From the NCBI GenBank assembly GCA_035443945.1, contig DAOMNQ010000008.1, positions 3,918 through 67,917 on the forward strand: a DNA stretch of 64,000 nucleotides. Reading direction: 5' to 3'. This DNA comes from CAADGN01 sp035443945 (lineage in GTDB: Bacteria > Planctomycetota > Phycisphaerae > Phycisphaerales > UBA1924). The translations under genes and the position numbers were made by a program. Below are positions 8,826 through 16,713 of the stretch, one piece after another; positions within the stretch are counted from its first letter, which is position 1, and every line of letters starts with the position of its first letter. Below the pieces are notes generated by a model. It was not told the origin of the DNA, did not search any database, and was given only the letters and a program-made list of their open reading frames with translations.

Positions 8826-8922
8826 GTTGCTCTCTGTTCGTCCCCGGGCCGAAGCCCGTCATGCCGTCCGTCCGTGCGGGGCACGCGCCCGCCGCGCTCC
8901 GCCCCGATCCAACAACCCCGCT

Positions 8923-9285
8923 TCAGAACTCCAGTCCGCCCTTGCGCGCCGCGTCCGCGAGCGACTTGATCCGCCCGTGGTAGCGGAACCCGCCGCGATC
9001 GAACACCACCTTCGTGATGCCACTCGCTTTCGCCTTCGCCGCCAGTTTCGCGCCGACCGCCGCCGCCGCCGCCACGTTGCCGGTCTTCTCGACCGCCGCG
9101 TCCTTGTCGCGCGTGGACGCAGACACGATCGTCCGGCCGGCGAGGTCGTCGATCACCTGTGCGTACACATGGTTCAGCGAGCGGTACACCGCCAGGCGGG
9201 GCCGCTCCGCCGTGCCTGTGATGCGCTTGCGGATGCCGATCCGCCTTCTCGCGTGACGCTGCTCTTTCTTCTGTTGCCTGTCCAT
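8923..9285 (-). CDS. rplR: 50S ribosomal protein L18
   Basis: L18 (120 aa) binds 5S rRNA in the central protuberance. The basic N-terminus (RRIGIRKRITGTAERPRLAVYRS), the NHVYAQVIDD strand and the C-terminal VVFDRGGFRYHGRIKSLADAARKGGL are family hallmarks. Normal length. Between rplF and rpsE in standard order. Confidence 0.97.
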   Translation of the reverse strand: MDRQQKKEQRHARRRIGIRKRITGTAERPRLAVYRSLNHVYAQVIDDLAGRTIVSASTRDKDAAVEKTGNVAAAAAVGAKLAAKAKASGITKVVFDRGGFRYHGRIKSLADAARKGGLEF

Positions 9286-9325
9286 CGTCCAACTCCGCCC
9301 GGCTCGCCCGGGCCTGCGCGCCGGC

Positions 9326-9877
9326 TCAGGCGCCGAACTGCTTGCCCTGCTTGCGACGGATCGTCTCGTCCGAGTACTTGATCCCCTTGCCGTTGTACGG
9401 CTCGGGCTTGCGCTTCGAGCGCATCGCCGCCGCGAACTGCCCGACCGCCTGCTTGTCCGGGCCGGCGATCTTCACGATCTGCTTGTCCACCGTAACCATC
9501 AGGCCCTGCGGGATCGGCATGACCACGGGGTTGGCGAACCCGAGCTGCAGACGCACCTCTCGCCCCGCGAGCGCCGCCTGCCAGCCCACGCCAACGATCT
9601 CCATCGTCTTTTCGTAGCCCTTCGACACGCCGTCCACCATGTTCTGAATGTGCGCCCGCGTCGTCCCCCAATGCGCCCGCACCTGCCGCTCCTCGGCACG
9701 CGCCGGATCGATCTCGCACACGACGTGGCCCCCGCCCTCATCGACGCGCACCGACACCTCCGCCGGGCGCCTGATCGACAGCGTGCCCTTCGGCCCCTCG
9801 ACCTTCACGGCGTCGGCGCTCACCGTGACCTTCACGCCCTTGGGCACGGCTACGGGTTGTTTTCCGATCCTCGACAT
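9326..9877 (-). CDS. rplF: 50S ribosomal protein L6
   Basis: L6 (183 aa) sits near the factor-binding site next to the sarcin-ricin loop. It starts MSRIGKQPVAVPKGV, carries the repeated L6 fold with VEGPKGTL, and ends with the KRKPEPYNGKGIKYSDE motif followed by RRKQGKQFGA. Normal length. Between rpsH and rplR. Confidence 0.97.
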   Translation of the reverse strand: MSRIGKQPVAVPKGVKVTVSADAVKVEGPKGTLSIRRPAEVSVRVDEGGGHVVCEIDPARAEERQVRAHWGTTRAHIQNMVDGVSKGYEKTMEIVGVGWQAALAGREVRLQLGFANPVVMPIPQGLMVTVDKQIVKIAGPDKQAVGQFAAAMRSKRKPEPYNGKGIKYSDETIRRKQGKQFGA

Positions 9878-9930
9878 CTCGGCTGTCCTCGTCGTCCGCC
9901 GCGCGGCGGGGATTCCAGTCCTTCCTCAAC

Positions 9931-10329
9931 TCATTCGACCGTGCAGAGCAACTCGCCCCCGATGCGCTCCTCGCGGCACTTGCGATCGCTCAGCACGCCG
10001 CGGCTCGTCGAGACCACGCCGATGCCAAGCCCCTGGATCGGGCGCGGCAGCGCCTCCACGCCCACGTACACGCGCCGGCCGGGCCGGCTCTCGCGCCGGA
10101 TCTCATGGATCACCGTCTCGCCCCGCGGGCCGTACCGGAGGCGGAGTTTGATCAGCCCCTGCCGCCCATCCTCCACCACGTCGTAGCCCTCGACGTAGCC
10201 CTCGGCCTGCAGCACGTCCGCGATCCCGCGGTTCACCTTGCTGTTCAGGCAGGTCACCGTCCGGGCCTTGTTGCGCACGGCGTTCCGGATCCGTGTCAGC
10301 ATGTCCGCGATTGGGTCGCTCATCGCCAT
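9931..10329 (-). CDS. rpsH: 30S ribosomal protein S8
   Basis: S8 (132 aa), a primary binder of the 16S rRNA central domain and, in E. coli, the regulator of the spc operon. It contains DPIADMLTRIRNA at the start and GLGIGVVSTSRGVLSDRKCREERIGGELLC at the end. The ATG at 10329 gives MAMSDP; Met3 is an equally plausible start. Follows rpsN. Confidence 0.97.
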   Translation of the reverse strand: MAMSDPIADMLTRIRNAVRNKARTVTCLNSKVNRGIADVLQAEGYVEGYDVVEDGRQGLIKLRLRYGPRGETVIHEIRRESRPGRRVYVGVEALPRPIQGLGIGVVSTSRGVLSDRKCREERIGGELLCTVE

Positions 10330-10384
10330 CGTTCGTCACCGCCTCGAAGCCTGTGTGGCTCGGTGTGTTCAGTCCCGTCCAACG

Positions 10385-10570
10385 CTACCAACTCGCCTTT
10401 CGCATCCCGGGGATCTTCCCCTCCAACGCCAGTTTCCGCAGCATGATGCGGCTGATGCGGAACTTGCGGTACACCGCACGCGAACGCCCGGTCAACTCGC
10501 ACCGGCGCACCGTCCGCGTCGAGAACTTCGGGGTCCGCTTCGTCTTCGCCATCTGCGCCTTCGTCGTCAT
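10385..10570 (-). CDS. rpsN: 30S ribosomal protein S14 (short type, zinc site degenerate)
   Basis: The 61-residue length and the end SRIMLRKLALEGKIPGMRKASW identify short type Z S14. In zinc-binding versions two CxxC pairs bind zinc. Here only the first Cys remains (C24 in RRCELTG) and the later pair is replaced by SRIM, so the zinc site is lost. The ATG at 10570 lies 17 bp after rplE. A longer open frame upstream overlaps rplE and is not family sequence. Confidence 0.95.
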   Translation of the reverse strand: MTTKAQMAKTKRTPKFSTRTVRRCELTGRSRAVYRKFRISRIMLRKLALEGKIPGMRKASW

Positions 10571-10587
10571 GCGTCCTCCAGAGCCGA

Positions 10588-11223
10588 TCAGCTCTTCTCG
10601 CCCACCTTCTGGAACGGCATCCCCAACTGCTCGAGCACGAACAGGCTCTTCTCGGGGTCCGAGTTCGAGAAGGAGAAGTTGATGTTCATACCGTGCGTGA
10701 ACTGCACCTCCGCCATGTTGATCTCGGGGAACACCCCCTGCTCGTTCAGGCCCATCGAGTAGTTGCCCTGGCGGTCGAAGGCCGTCCGAGACAGGCCCCG
10801 GAAGTCCTTGATGCGGGGCGTCGCGAGGTTGATCAGGCGGTCGAGGAAGTGCCACATCCGGTCCCGCCGGAGCGTCACCATCGCCGCCGTCTCGTACCCC
10901 TCGCGGACCTTGAAGTTCGAGACCGACTTCTTCGCCCTGAGCACCACCGGCCTCTGCCCGCTGATCGACTTCAGCGTGTCAAGAACCTGCTGCTTCACGG
11001 TCGGCGGGATCTTCGTCCCGTCCAGGTGCCGCCCCATGTTCACGTTGATCACGATCTTCTCGAGTTTCGGCATCGCCATGCGATTGTCGATCCCGAAGCG
11101 CTCGGTCACCTTCGGACGCACTTCCGTGTCGAAGCGGGTGCGCACGCGCGACGGCCGCGCAGGCTCCGCGCCCTCGATCACCCCGCCCTTGCCCTTCTTC
11201 TGCTTTGTCGCGTCTTTCGCCAT
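10588..11223 (-). CDS. rplE: 50S ribosomal protein L5
   Basis: L5 (211 aa) binds 5S rRNA and contacts P-site tRNA. The conserved parts are MPKLEKIVINVNMG, SNFKVREGYETAAMVTLRRDRMW and GLNEQGVFPEINM...HGMNINF. It has about 30 extra Lys/Gly-rich N-terminal residues compared with the usual ~180 aa. Between rplX and rpsN in the standard order. Confidence 0.97.
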   Translation of the reverse strand: MAKDATKQKKGKGGVIEGAEPARPSRVRTRFDTEVRPKVTERFGIDNRMAMPKLEKIVINVNMGRHLDGTKIPPTVKQQVLDTLKSISGQRPVVLRAKKSVSNFKVREGYETAAMVTLRRDRMWHFLDRLINLATPRIKDFRGLSRTAFDRQGNYSMGLNEQGVFPEINMAEVQFTHGMNINFSFSNSDPEKSLFVLEQLGMPFQKVGEKS

Positions 11224-11255
11224 GATTCAATCCGCCGTTCTGCCCGCTCGGGGCC

Positions 11256-11600
11256 TCACGCCCCCGCCTTCGACCGCGGCCCGTGCACTTTGCCCAGCGT
11301 CTTGCCGCCGCGCACCGCCACGCGGACCTTGCTCCCGTCCGGCTTCACCTCGAACCGAACCCGCGTGGGCTTGCCGTCCACAACCGGGCTGACGTTGCTG
11401 ATGTGGATCGGCGCTTCCTTGGTGATGATCCCCCCCTGTGGGCTGGTCCGCGTGGGCTTGACGTGCTTCACGCGGAGGTTCACGCCCTTCACCACCACAC
11501 GGTCCTTGTCGGGGATGACGCGCATGACCTCCCCCTGCCGGCCCTTGTGCGAGCCGGAGGTCACGATCACAACGTCGCCTTTCTTCACGTGCCTGGGCAT
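11256..11600 (-). CDS. rplX: 50S ribosomal protein L24
   Basis: L24 (114 aa), an assembly initiator protein near the exit tunnel. It carries a KOW motif (VKKGDVVIVTSGSHKGRQGEV), then VKGVNLRVKHVKPT and IHISNVSPV. The ATG at 11600 begins MPRHVKKGD; the frame extends upstream through rplN without family similarity. Slightly long because of a basic tail. Confidence 0.96.
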   Translation of the reverse strand: MPRHVKKGDVVIVTSGSHKGRQGEVMRVIPDKDRVVVKGVNLRVKHVKPTRTSPQGGIITKEAPIHISNVSPVVDGKPTRVRFEVKPDGSKVRVAVRGGKTLGKVHGPRSKAGA

Positions 11601-11614
11601 CGGATCACCTTCCC

Positions 11615-12001
11615 TCACACCACCTCGGAAGCCAGAGAAACGATCTTCATGTAGTTCCGCTCGCGCAACTCTCTCGCCACCGGACCGAAGATGCGCGTCC
11701 CCTTCGGGTTCCCGTCGTCGTTGATCAGCACCACCGCGCTGCGGTCGAACCGAACGTACGAGCCGTCCGCACGCCGCTTCGCCTTCGCCGTCCGCACGAC
11801 CACGGCCTTGGACATGTCGCCCGGCTTCACCTCGGCCCCGGGCAGGGCCTTCTTCACGCTCACGAGCACTCGGTCGCCCACGCCCGCCGTCCGCCGGCGG
11901 AACCCGCCGCGCCGCGTCGAGCCGCCGTACACCTTGATGACGTACGCGATCTTCGCGCCCGAGTTGTCCGCGACCTCGCACCTTGATTCCTGCTGCAGCA
12001 T
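11615..12001 (-). CDS. rplN: 50S ribosomal protein L14
   Basis: L14 (128 aa) lies at the subunit interface (bridge B8) and is the docking surface for RsfS. It starts MLQQESRCEVADNSGAK and contains VKKALPGAEVKPGD and GTRIFGPVARELRERNYMKIVSLASEVV. A few residues longer than usual in the middle (RADGSYVRFDR region). Between rpsQ and rplX. Confidence 0.97.
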   Translation of the reverse strand: MLQQESRCEVADNSGAKIAYVIKVYGGSTRRGGFRRRTAGVGDRVLVSVKKALPGAEVKPGDMSKAVVVRTAKAKRRADGSYVRFDRSAVVLINDDGNPKGTRIFGPVARELRERNYMKIVSLASEVV

Positions 12002-12021
12002 GACGGCACCTCAACCCGATC

Positions 12022-12306
12022 TCACACGCCCTCGACCAGACGCTCGCTCTTGCGCTCCACCACCCGGACCAGACTCCAACGCTTCGTCTTGCTCACCGGG
12101 CGGCACTGCGTCACCTCCACGATGTCGCCCCGGCGGCTCTCGTTCTCCGGATCGTGCACGTGCAGCACCGTACGCCGCTGCACGTACTTCCCGTACTTCG
12201 GGTGCCGCGCCGTGAACCGCACCACAACCTTGCGCGTCTTGTCACGACCGTCGGTCTCGACCACGCCGACCTTCGTCGTTCTGGATTCAGTCTTCGCTTC
12301 GCTCAT
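12022..12306 (-). CDS. rpsQ: 30S ribosomal protein S17
   Basis: S17 (94 aa), an OB-fold primary 16S rRNA binder. It has KTRKVVVRFTARHPKYGKYVQRRTVLHVHDPENESRRGDIVEVTQCRPVSKTKRW, covering the conserved core. Between rpmC and rplN. Confidence 0.96.
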   Translation of the reverse strand: MSEAKTESRTTKVGVVETDGRDKTRKVVVRFTARHPKYGKYVQRRTVLHVHDPENESRRGDIVEVTQCRPVSKTKRWSLVRVVERKSERLVEGV

Positions 12307-12334
12307 CGTCGATGGTCCTCAGCCGATCCGCCGG

Positions 12335-12541
12335 TCACGCCCTCGCTCCGGCCGCCGCACGGCGCCGGCTCCGCTCCGTCTCCAGCCTCGCGATGTCACG
12401 CCGCACCTTCCGAAAGAGCGACGTGTCCTCGATCTTCTCGCTCGCCGCCTGCGTCCGCATCCTGAACCGCTTCTCGCGCAGCGTGCGCAGTTCGATCGCC
12501 AGTTCCTCGTCCTTCATCCGCCTGATCTCGGGGCCTGTCAT
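12335..12541 (-). CDS. rpmC: 50S ribosomal protein L29
   Basis: L29 (68 aa), a small two-helix protein at the exit tunnel. The pattern EIRRMKDEELAIELRTLREKRFRMRTQ...RKVRRDIARLETERSRR matches the family. It lies 13 bp after rplP and before rpsQ. Confidence 0.94.
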   Translation of the reverse strand: MTGPEIRRMKDEELAIELRTLREKRFRMRTQAASEKIEDTSLFRKVRRDIARLETERSRRRAAAGARA

Positions 12542-12554
12542 CGCGCCGACCTCC

Positions 12555-12980
12555 TCACGCCGTGATCCGCCGGCCGACGAACCGGCACCGCACCGGCATC
12601 TTCATCGCTACCCGCGACAACGCCTGCTTCGCCACGTCCTCCGAAACACCCGCGATCTCGAAGAGCATCGTGCCCGCACGCACCCGCGCCGCCCAGTACT
12701 CCACGTCCGCCTTGCCCGTGCCCATCCGCGTCTCCAGCGGCTTCTTGCTGATCGGCTTGTCCGGGAAAACGCGGATGAACAACTTGCCCTCACGCTTCAG
12801 CAGGTGCTGGGCCGCGATGCGCCCCGCCTCGATCACGTTCGACGGCAGCCAGCACCCGTCCAGCGCCTGCAGGCCGTAGTCCCCGAACGCCACGTAGTTC
12901 CCCTTCGTCGCGCGCCGATCGCGCACACGCCGGAACTCCTTGCGGTACTTCACTCGCTTGGGAATCTTGTAGGGAGGCAT
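12555..12980 (-). CDS. rplP: 50S ribosomal protein L16
   Basis: L16 (141 aa) organises the A-site side of the peptidyl transferase centre. It starts MPPYKIPKRVKYRKEFR and shows the family region RVFPDKPISKKPLETRMGTGKADVEYWAARVRAGTMLFEIAGV. Normal length; between rpsC and rpmC. Confidence 0.97.
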   Translation of the reverse strand: MPPYKIPKRVKYRKEFRRVRDRRATKGNYVAFGDYGLQALDGCWLPSNVIEAGRIAAQHLLKREGKLFIRVFPDKPISKKPLETRMGTGKADVEYWAARVRAGTMLFEIAGVSEDVAKQALSRVAMKMPVRCRFVGRRITA

Positions 12981-13014
12981 CCGTCAATCTCCGCTGTGCT
13001 GCCCGTTCCGTTTC

Positions 13015-13722
13015 TCAGTGACGCCCACGCGCCCGCGGCCTCGCGCCCGCCGCACGCGACGCGCCCTCGTCCTCGGTCTGCTGCTCGTCGTACATCCCCC
13101 GATAGATCCACACCTTCACGCCGATCACCCCGTAGCCCGTCCGCGCCTCCGCGAACCCGTAGTCCACGTGCGCCTGCAGCGTGCTCAGCGGGAGCGACCC
13201 CAGCCGAACGTCCAACTGGCGGCTCATCTCAGCGCCGCCAAGGCGACCCGAGATCAGGATCTTCACGCCCTTCGCGCCCGCCTGCATCACGCCCTCGGCC
13301 CGCGTCTTCACCACGCGACGGAACGCCGCCCGCTTGGTCAACTGCTCCGCCACGCCCTCGGCGACCAACTGCGCATCAAGGTCCGGCTGCTTGATCTCGA
13401 TGATCGAGATCGCCACCTTCCGGCCCGTCATGTACGCAAGTTCCTGCGTGATGCGCTCGACCTCCGCCCCCTTCGGCCCGATCACCAGCCCCGGACGCGC
13501 CGTCCGGATGATCACCTTCAACTCCTCACGGGTGCGCTCGATGTGGATGTCCGAGACCGCGGCGTTCGGCGGCGTCCGGTTCAGACGCTTGTCCAGGTGC
13601 CGGCGGATCTTCTCGTCCTCCACCAGCAACTCGCCGTACAACGCCTTCGGCGCGTACCACCGCGAACGGTGCGCCTCCGTGATCCCGAGCCTCAGTCCGA
13701 ACGGGTGCGTTTTCTGTCCCAT
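13015..13722 (-). CDS. rpsC: 30S ribosomal protein S3
   Basis: S3 (235 aa) at the mRNA entry channel. It starts MGQKTHPFGLRLGITEAHRSRWYA. The KH domain contains VIIRTARPGLVIGPKGAEVERI, and the C-domain has GVKILISGRLGGAEMSR and DYGFAEARTGYGVIGVKVWIYRG. Its ATG overlaps the rplV stop by one base (TGATG), so translation of the two is probably coupled. Confidence 0.97.
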   Translation of the reverse strand: MGQKTHPFGLRLGITEAHRSRWYAPKALYGELLVEDEKIRRHLDKRLNRTPPNAAVSDIHIERTREELKVIIRTARPGLVIGPKGAEVERITQELAYMTGRKVAISIIEIKQPDLDAQLVAEGVAEQLTKRAAFRRVVKTRAEGVMQAGAKGVKILISGRLGGAEMSRQLDVRLGSLPLSTLQAHVDYGFAEARTGYGVIGVKVWIYRGMYDEQQTEDEGASRAAGARPRARGRH

Positions 13723-14267
13723 CAGCCGCGCTCCTCCACGCCGATCGTGATGTGGCTCGTCTGCTTGATGATCTGGTGCGCCCGTCCACGATCCTTCGGG
13801 CGGAAACGCTTGATCTGCGACCCCTCATCCACGCGGCTCTCGGCGACGATCAGGTTCCCCACGTCCGCCTCCGCCGCCTCCGCGTCCGCCACCGCCGCCG
13901 ACAACGCCTTGCGAATATTCGTCGCCGCACGCTTCGGGCTGAACGCGAGCACGTTCAAAGCGTCCTCGACCGTGCGCCCCCGGACCATGTCCGCCACCAG
14001 CCGGGCCTTGCGCGTGCTCCCGCGGCTGTAACGCACGCTGCTCGTGAACCGCACCAGGTCGCGCGCCTGACACCCCAGCGCCTCGGCCAGCCTCGCCACG
14101 TCCGCCGCCTTGCAGCGGGGATGGTCGCGACCGCCCATCCAGTTCCGCACCGCCGACGCGGCCCGGTCGCCCTTCAGGCCCGTCCGCTCGACCGCGTGCG
14201 CCAACTCGTCGGCCGTCACGCCGCTCTGCTCCGCCAGCAGTCTCAGTTTGTCGCCTCGAATCCTCAC
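13722..14267 (-). CDS. rplV: 50S ribosomal protein L22 with N-terminal helix-turn-helix
   Basis: L22 (181 aa, usual ~115) lines the exit tunnel. The core at 74-181 is normal: SSVRYSRGSTRKARLVADMVRG, SPKRAATNIRKALSAAVADAE, and RFRPKDRGRAHQIIKQTSHITI. Residues 1-72 are extra and look like a Cro/C1-type HTH: KLRLLAEQSGVTADELAHAV, then AVRNWMGGRDHP, then DVARLAEALGCQARDL. The GTG start at 14267 follows AAGGGA at good spacing, and no internal Met or Val offers a clear start next to the core. The gene sits 29 bp after rpsS and overlaps rpsC. That the extension is translated is inferred from the frame and the absence of a better start. Confidence 0.9.
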   Translation of the reverse strand: MRIRGDKLRLLAEQSGVTADELAHAVERTGLKGDRAASAVRNWMGGRDHPRCKAADVARLAEALGCQARDLVRFTSSVRYSRGSTRKARLVADMVRGRTVEDALNVLAFSPKRAATNIRKALSAAVADAEAAEADVGNLIVAESRVDEGSQIKRFRPKDRGRAHQIIKQTSHITIGVEERG

Positions 14268-14296
14268 GGCACGGTCCCTTCGCTGCTTCGCCCGCC

Positions 14297-14587
14297 TCAG
14301 GCGGACTCGCCCGCCTTGATGCCTTCCTTCTTGTTCGTGTGCCCGCGGAACGTGCGGGTCGCGCTGAACTCGCCCAACTTGTGCCCCACCATGTCCTCGG
14401 TCACGAACACGTCGATGAACACACGCCCGTTGTGAACCTTGAACGTGTGCCCCACGAACTCCGGCACGATCGTGCACCGACGCGACCAGGTCTTCACCGG
14501 CTCACGCTTGTTCTGCTGGTTCAGACGCTCCACCTTCCGGTAGAGCTTCTCCACGACGTACGGGCCTTTCTTCAGACTGCGTCCCAT
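14297..14587 (-). CDS. rpsS: 30S ribosomal protein S19
   Basis: S19 (96 aa) in the 30S head with S13. It contains MGRSLKKGPYVVEKL, RRCTIVPEFVGHTFKVHNGRVFIDVFVTEDMVGHKLGEF and the RTFRGH motif. Normal length. Between rplB and rplV. Confidence 0.97.
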   Translation of the reverse strand: MGRSLKKGPYVVEKLYRKVERLNQQNKREPVKTWSRRCTIVPEFVGHTFKVHNGRVFIDVFVTEDMVGHKLGEFSATRTFRGHTNKKEGIKAGESA

Positions 14588-14604
14588 GTGCCTCGTCCCT
14601 CAGA

Positions 14605-15462
14605 TCACTTCAACTGCCCGTAGCGACGGCTGTACCGACGACGGATGATCAACTTCTCGCTGTGCTGCTTGCGGTTGCGGGTGCTGCCGCCCTTGGCCGG
14701 CACGCCCGTCGGCCCGCACGGAGCCCGGTTGCTCTTCGAGCGGCCCTCGCCCCCGCCCAGCGGGTGGGCGTGGTGGCTCTTGGCCACGCCGCGCGTGATC
14801 GGCCGCCGACCCAACTTGCGCGTCAGCCCCGCCTTGCCCAGGCGCCGGTTCTGATGGTCCGTGTTGCCGACCGCGCCGATCGTCGCCCGGCAATCCGCGG
14901 GGACGCGCCGGATCTCGCCGCTCGGCAGCACCAGCGTCGCGAACCCGCCCTCGCGGTTGCTCAGCCGCGCGCTCGCCCCGGCGGAGCGGCACATCTGACC
15001 GCCCTTGCCCGGCGTGATCTCCACGCAGTGAACCTCCAGGCCCGTCGGAATGTACCGCAACGGCATCGCGTTCCCGACCTCCGGCTCCACCGGACCCGTG
15101 CTCGAACACACCACCGTCCGACCCACCTTCAGCCCGGCCGGCGCGGGGATGTACCGCTTCACCCCGTCCGCGTACTCGATCAACGCGATGTGACACGAGC
15201 GGTTCGGGTCGTACTCCACTCCCACGACCTTCCCCTCGATCCCGTCGCGGTCCTTGCGTCGGAAGTCGATGAGGCGGTACATCCGCTTCACCCCGCCCCC
15301 ACGCCCGCGCGACGTGATCACGCCGTGGTGGTTCCGTCCGCCCTTCTTGGCGAGAGGGCGCACCAGCGACTTCTCGGGCCGCTTCTTCGTCACCTCGGCA
15401 TTGGTGTTGACCGAAGCGTTGCGGCGTCCCGCGCTCGTCGGTTTGTATGTGCGGATCGGCAT
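14605..15462 (-). CDS. rplB: 50S ribosomal protein L2
   Basis: L2 (285 aa) is needed for subunit association and peptidyl transfer. It starts MPIRTYKPTSAGRRNASV at an ATG at 15462 preceded by AGGTGA; an in-frame TTG two codons earlier is less likely. The conserved core includes VEYDPNRSCHIALIEYADG and KGGQMCRSAGASARLSNREG. The loop that in E. coli reads DHPHGGGEG is HAHPLGGGEG here: the key His and the GGGEG are kept, while the neighbouring Asp and second His differ. Confidence 0.97.
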   Translation of the reverse strand: MPIRTYKPTSAGRRNASVNTNAEVTKKRPEKSLVRPLAKKGGRNHHGVITSRGRGGGVKRMYRLIDFRRKDRDGIEGKVVGVEYDPNRSCHIALIEYADGVKRYIPAPAGLKVGRTVVCSSTGPVEPEVGNAMPLRYIPTGLEVHCVEITPGKGGQMCRSAGASARLSNREGGFATLVLPSGEIRRVPADCRATIGAVGNTDHQNRRLGKAGLTRKLGRRPITRGVAKSHHAHPLGGGEGRSKSNRAPCGPTGVPAKGGSTRNRKQHSEKLIIRRRYSRRYGQLK

Positions 15463-15473
15463 CGTCAATCACC

Positions 15474-15752
15474 TCAGAACAACTCGATCGACTGGCCCTC
15501 GGCCAGACGAACGCTCGCCTTCTTCACCACCGGCTCCTTGACCCACCCGTACCGCAGGCGGCGACGCCGACCCTTCTGGTTCTGCGTCCACACCCGCTCG
15601 ACCTTCACGCCGTACAGCGTCTCCACCGCACGCTTCACGTCCGTCTTCGACGCGCGACGGTCGATCACGAACGCGTAGTGCCCACGCTCGTTCATCCCGA
15701 GCGTGGACTTCTCGGTCAGCAGCGGCCGCTTGATCACGTCCGCAGGGTTCAT
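15474..15752 (-). CDS. rplW: 50S ribosomal protein L23
   Basis: L23 (92 aa) at the exit-tunnel rim, the docking site for trigger factor and SRP. It starts MNPADVIKRPLLTEKSTLG and keeps YAFVIDRRASKTDVKRAVETLYGVKVERV. The ATG at 15752 overlaps the rplD stop (ATGA), giving translational coupling; the open frame upstream is a shadow of rplD. Confidence 0.96.
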   Translation of the reverse strand: MNPADVIKRPLLTEKSTLGMNERGHYAFVIDRRASKTDVKRAVETLYGVKVERVWTQNQKGRRRRLRYGWVKEPVVKKASVRLAEGQSIELF

Positions 15753-16453
15753 CGCTTCGCCTCCCCGCCCGCCTTCACGCGGCCCATTGGCTCGACCTTC
15801 GCCGACTTGCCCGTCTGGCTGCTCGGACCGCTCAACCACGATTCCAACTCACGCCGCCCGATCACCAGGTACCGATGGTTCAGCATGTTGAAGCACGTCA
15901 ACTGGTCCGATCGACAGAGCGTCACCCCGTCGATGTTCCGCGCCGAGAGCGCGGCGTTCCGCTGACCCTCACGGTCGCCCGACAGCGCAACCAGCGCACT
16001 GCGATCAACCTTCAACGCCCCCAGCAGATCGACAAACGACCTGGTCTTCGGCTCGGCGAAGGCCAGGTCGTCCACCACACGAACCTCGTTGTCCACCAGT
16101 TTCGCCAGCAGCGCGTTCCGGTTCGCCTTGCGCCGCATCTTCGTCGGCATCGACAGGTGATAATCCTCTCGCGTCCGCCGCTTGGCGAACGCGTGCCCGC
16201 CGCCGCGGAACTGCGGCACCTTCCGGTCGCCGTGCCGCGCCCGGCCCGTCCCCTTCTGCTTGTAGATCTTCTTCGTCGAGCCTTCGACGTCGTGGCGGTT
16301 CTTCGTCCGCGACGAACCCTGCCGCAGATTGGCGTGGTACATCACGTACGCCTGCTTGATCAGCGCGGCGTTCACCGTCCCGCCCAGGGACTGCTCGTCG
16401 ATGCTGAGCGTTGCGATCTCGTCGCCCTTCGTGTTGTAGACGGGGACATCCAT
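15749..16453 (-). CDS. rplD: 50S ribosomal protein L4
   Basis: L4 (234 aa) reaches into the exit tunnel; in E. coli it also represses the S10 operon. Recognised by MDVPVYNTKGDEI, the basic loop SRTKNRHDVEGSTKKIYKQKGTGRARHGD, FAKRRTREDYHLSMPTKMRRKANRNALLAKL, and the C-terminal NIDGVTLCRSDQLTCFNMLNHRYLVI. The ATG at 16453 is supported by GAGGTAAG. Confidence 0.97.
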   Translation of the reverse strand: MDVPVYNTKGDEIATLSIDEQSLGGTVNAALIKQAYVMYHANLRQGSSRTKNRHDVEGSTKKIYKQKGTGRARHGDRKVPQFRGGGHAFAKRRTREDYHLSMPTKMRRKANRNALLAKLVDNEVRVVDDLAFAEPKTRSFVDLLGALKVDRSALVALSGDREGQRNAALSARNIDGVTLCRSDQLTCFNMLNHRYLVIGRRELESWLSGPSSQTGKSAKVEPMGRVKAGGEAKR

Positions 16454-16713
16454 GCGTCTTACCTCGCCCTGCGCCTTGCCCCGGGCCTCGCCCGGCTCGT
16501 CTATCCGCCCTCCCCTGTCGCCCTCGCGGGCCATCGGGCCACCCCGATGGGGGCCGGGTCGGCTTCGACTCGGCTGCCTTTCCGCGGCCCGCCACGCGAC
16601 GGGCCGCTCACGTCTCCTGTTGCCGCCCGGCGGTTTCGTCGGCCTTCGCCTCCGACCCTCCGAGCCTCCCGGGCGAGTCGCTCTCGCCCGCGGAAGTCAC
16701 CTGCTTCACGCCG
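16454..16713 (-). other. long rplC-rplD intergenic spacer with hairpin potential
   Basis: A 260-nt spacer inside the otherwise tight ribosomal cluster. No convincing coding frame is seen. It contains GGGCGAG/CTCGCCC arms (16671-16677 and 16683-16689, 5-nt loop) and other G/C-rich inverted repeats, without a T-tract. It could hold an internal processing or attenuation signal; nothing in the sequence proves it. Confidence 0.35.

Noticed and set aside
14761..14800. L2 loop HAHPLGGGEG as an active-site loss
   Set aside because: The essential His and the GGGEG are retained, and similar variants probably occur in other planctomycetes, so it looks like a lineage substitution.
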